A stretch of 64,000 nt of DNA from Bradyrhizobium quebecense (GTDB lineage: Bacteria; Pseudomonadota; Alphaproteobacteria; Rhizobiales; Xanthobacteraceae): positions 6,076,001-6,140,000 of the forward strand of contig NZ_CP088022.1 in the NCBI RefSeq assembly GCF_013373795.3, written 5' to 3'. Under the pieces are notes generated by a model. It was not told the DNA's origin. It searched no databases and worked only from the letters and a program-made list of their open reading frames with translations. Of this stretch, positions 64,000 through 64,000 are shown one piece after another. How positions within the stretch are numbered: position 1 is the stretch's first letter; the number at the start of each line of letters is the position of its first letter. The translations under genes were made by a program, and so were the position numbers.

Positions 64000-64000
64000 G

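Overview
The window looks like a Bradyrhizobium-type alphaproteobacterium. The chromosome is GC-rich, has a class I lysyl-tRNA synthetase, many LysR/Lrp/LuxR regulators and dioxygenase, P450 and flavin oxidoreductase genes, and carries several palindromic repeat families in intergenic DNA. The species assignment is inference from gene content and style; nothing was searched.

About 0-50.6 kb is chromosome backbone. 0.2-9.2 kb: a periplasmic ClpP-fold protein, a TauE/SafE exporter with a TIGR02186 partner, 2,2-dialkylglycine decarboxylase (dgdA) divergent from an Lrp regulator, an Nramp transporter, and an MBL/EamA pair divergent from a LysR gene. 9.2-19.5 kb: an IS110 element next to a split bacterial DNA-repair cluster. 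That cluster is the phosphoesterase PdeM and the Lhr-type helicase on the minus strand, and the MBL exonuclease and ATP-dependent ligase on the plus strand. Repeat DNA has entered both the helicase and the ligase coding sequences in frame. 19.6-31 kb: housekeeping and transport genes (RNase Z-like hydrolase, MATE pump, pyrD, an S24 repressor, an aldolase, lysS, a solute-binding protein, SCO, an FAD dehydrogenase). 32-35 kb is gene-poor, with small secreted proteins and a one-base frameshift pseudogene. 35-50 kb: a CDGSH-globin fusion, an esterase, RidA, a PhaC-like hydrolase, a Rieske oxygenase with a LysR regulator, and an ECF sigma factor apparently controlling itself and a DUF4142-cupredoxin pair through two matching promoters. 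It continues with a LuxR regulator, a frameshifted P450, a DHDPS-family aldolase, an OYE and a luciferase-like oxidoreductase.

At 50654-50700 lies only the 3' half of a tRNA-Gly(CCC) gene. I read this as an attachment-site scar. To its right, up to the window end, base composition and content change to accessory DNA. This holds HTH proteins, a frameshifted IS256 element, an internally deleted IS3 transposase, a serine recombinase truncated at both ends, ParB/RepB-like genes (one broken), and a tightly coupled TIR plus STAND-NTPase pair. It ends with a PLD-type nuclease and a partial unknown gene. The TIR/STAND pair is the best candidate for an undescribed system. A protein with three tandem TIR-like alpha/beta domains overlaps by 4 bp a membrane-anchored nSTAND-TPR protein, an arrangement that suggests an abortive-infection type phage defence.
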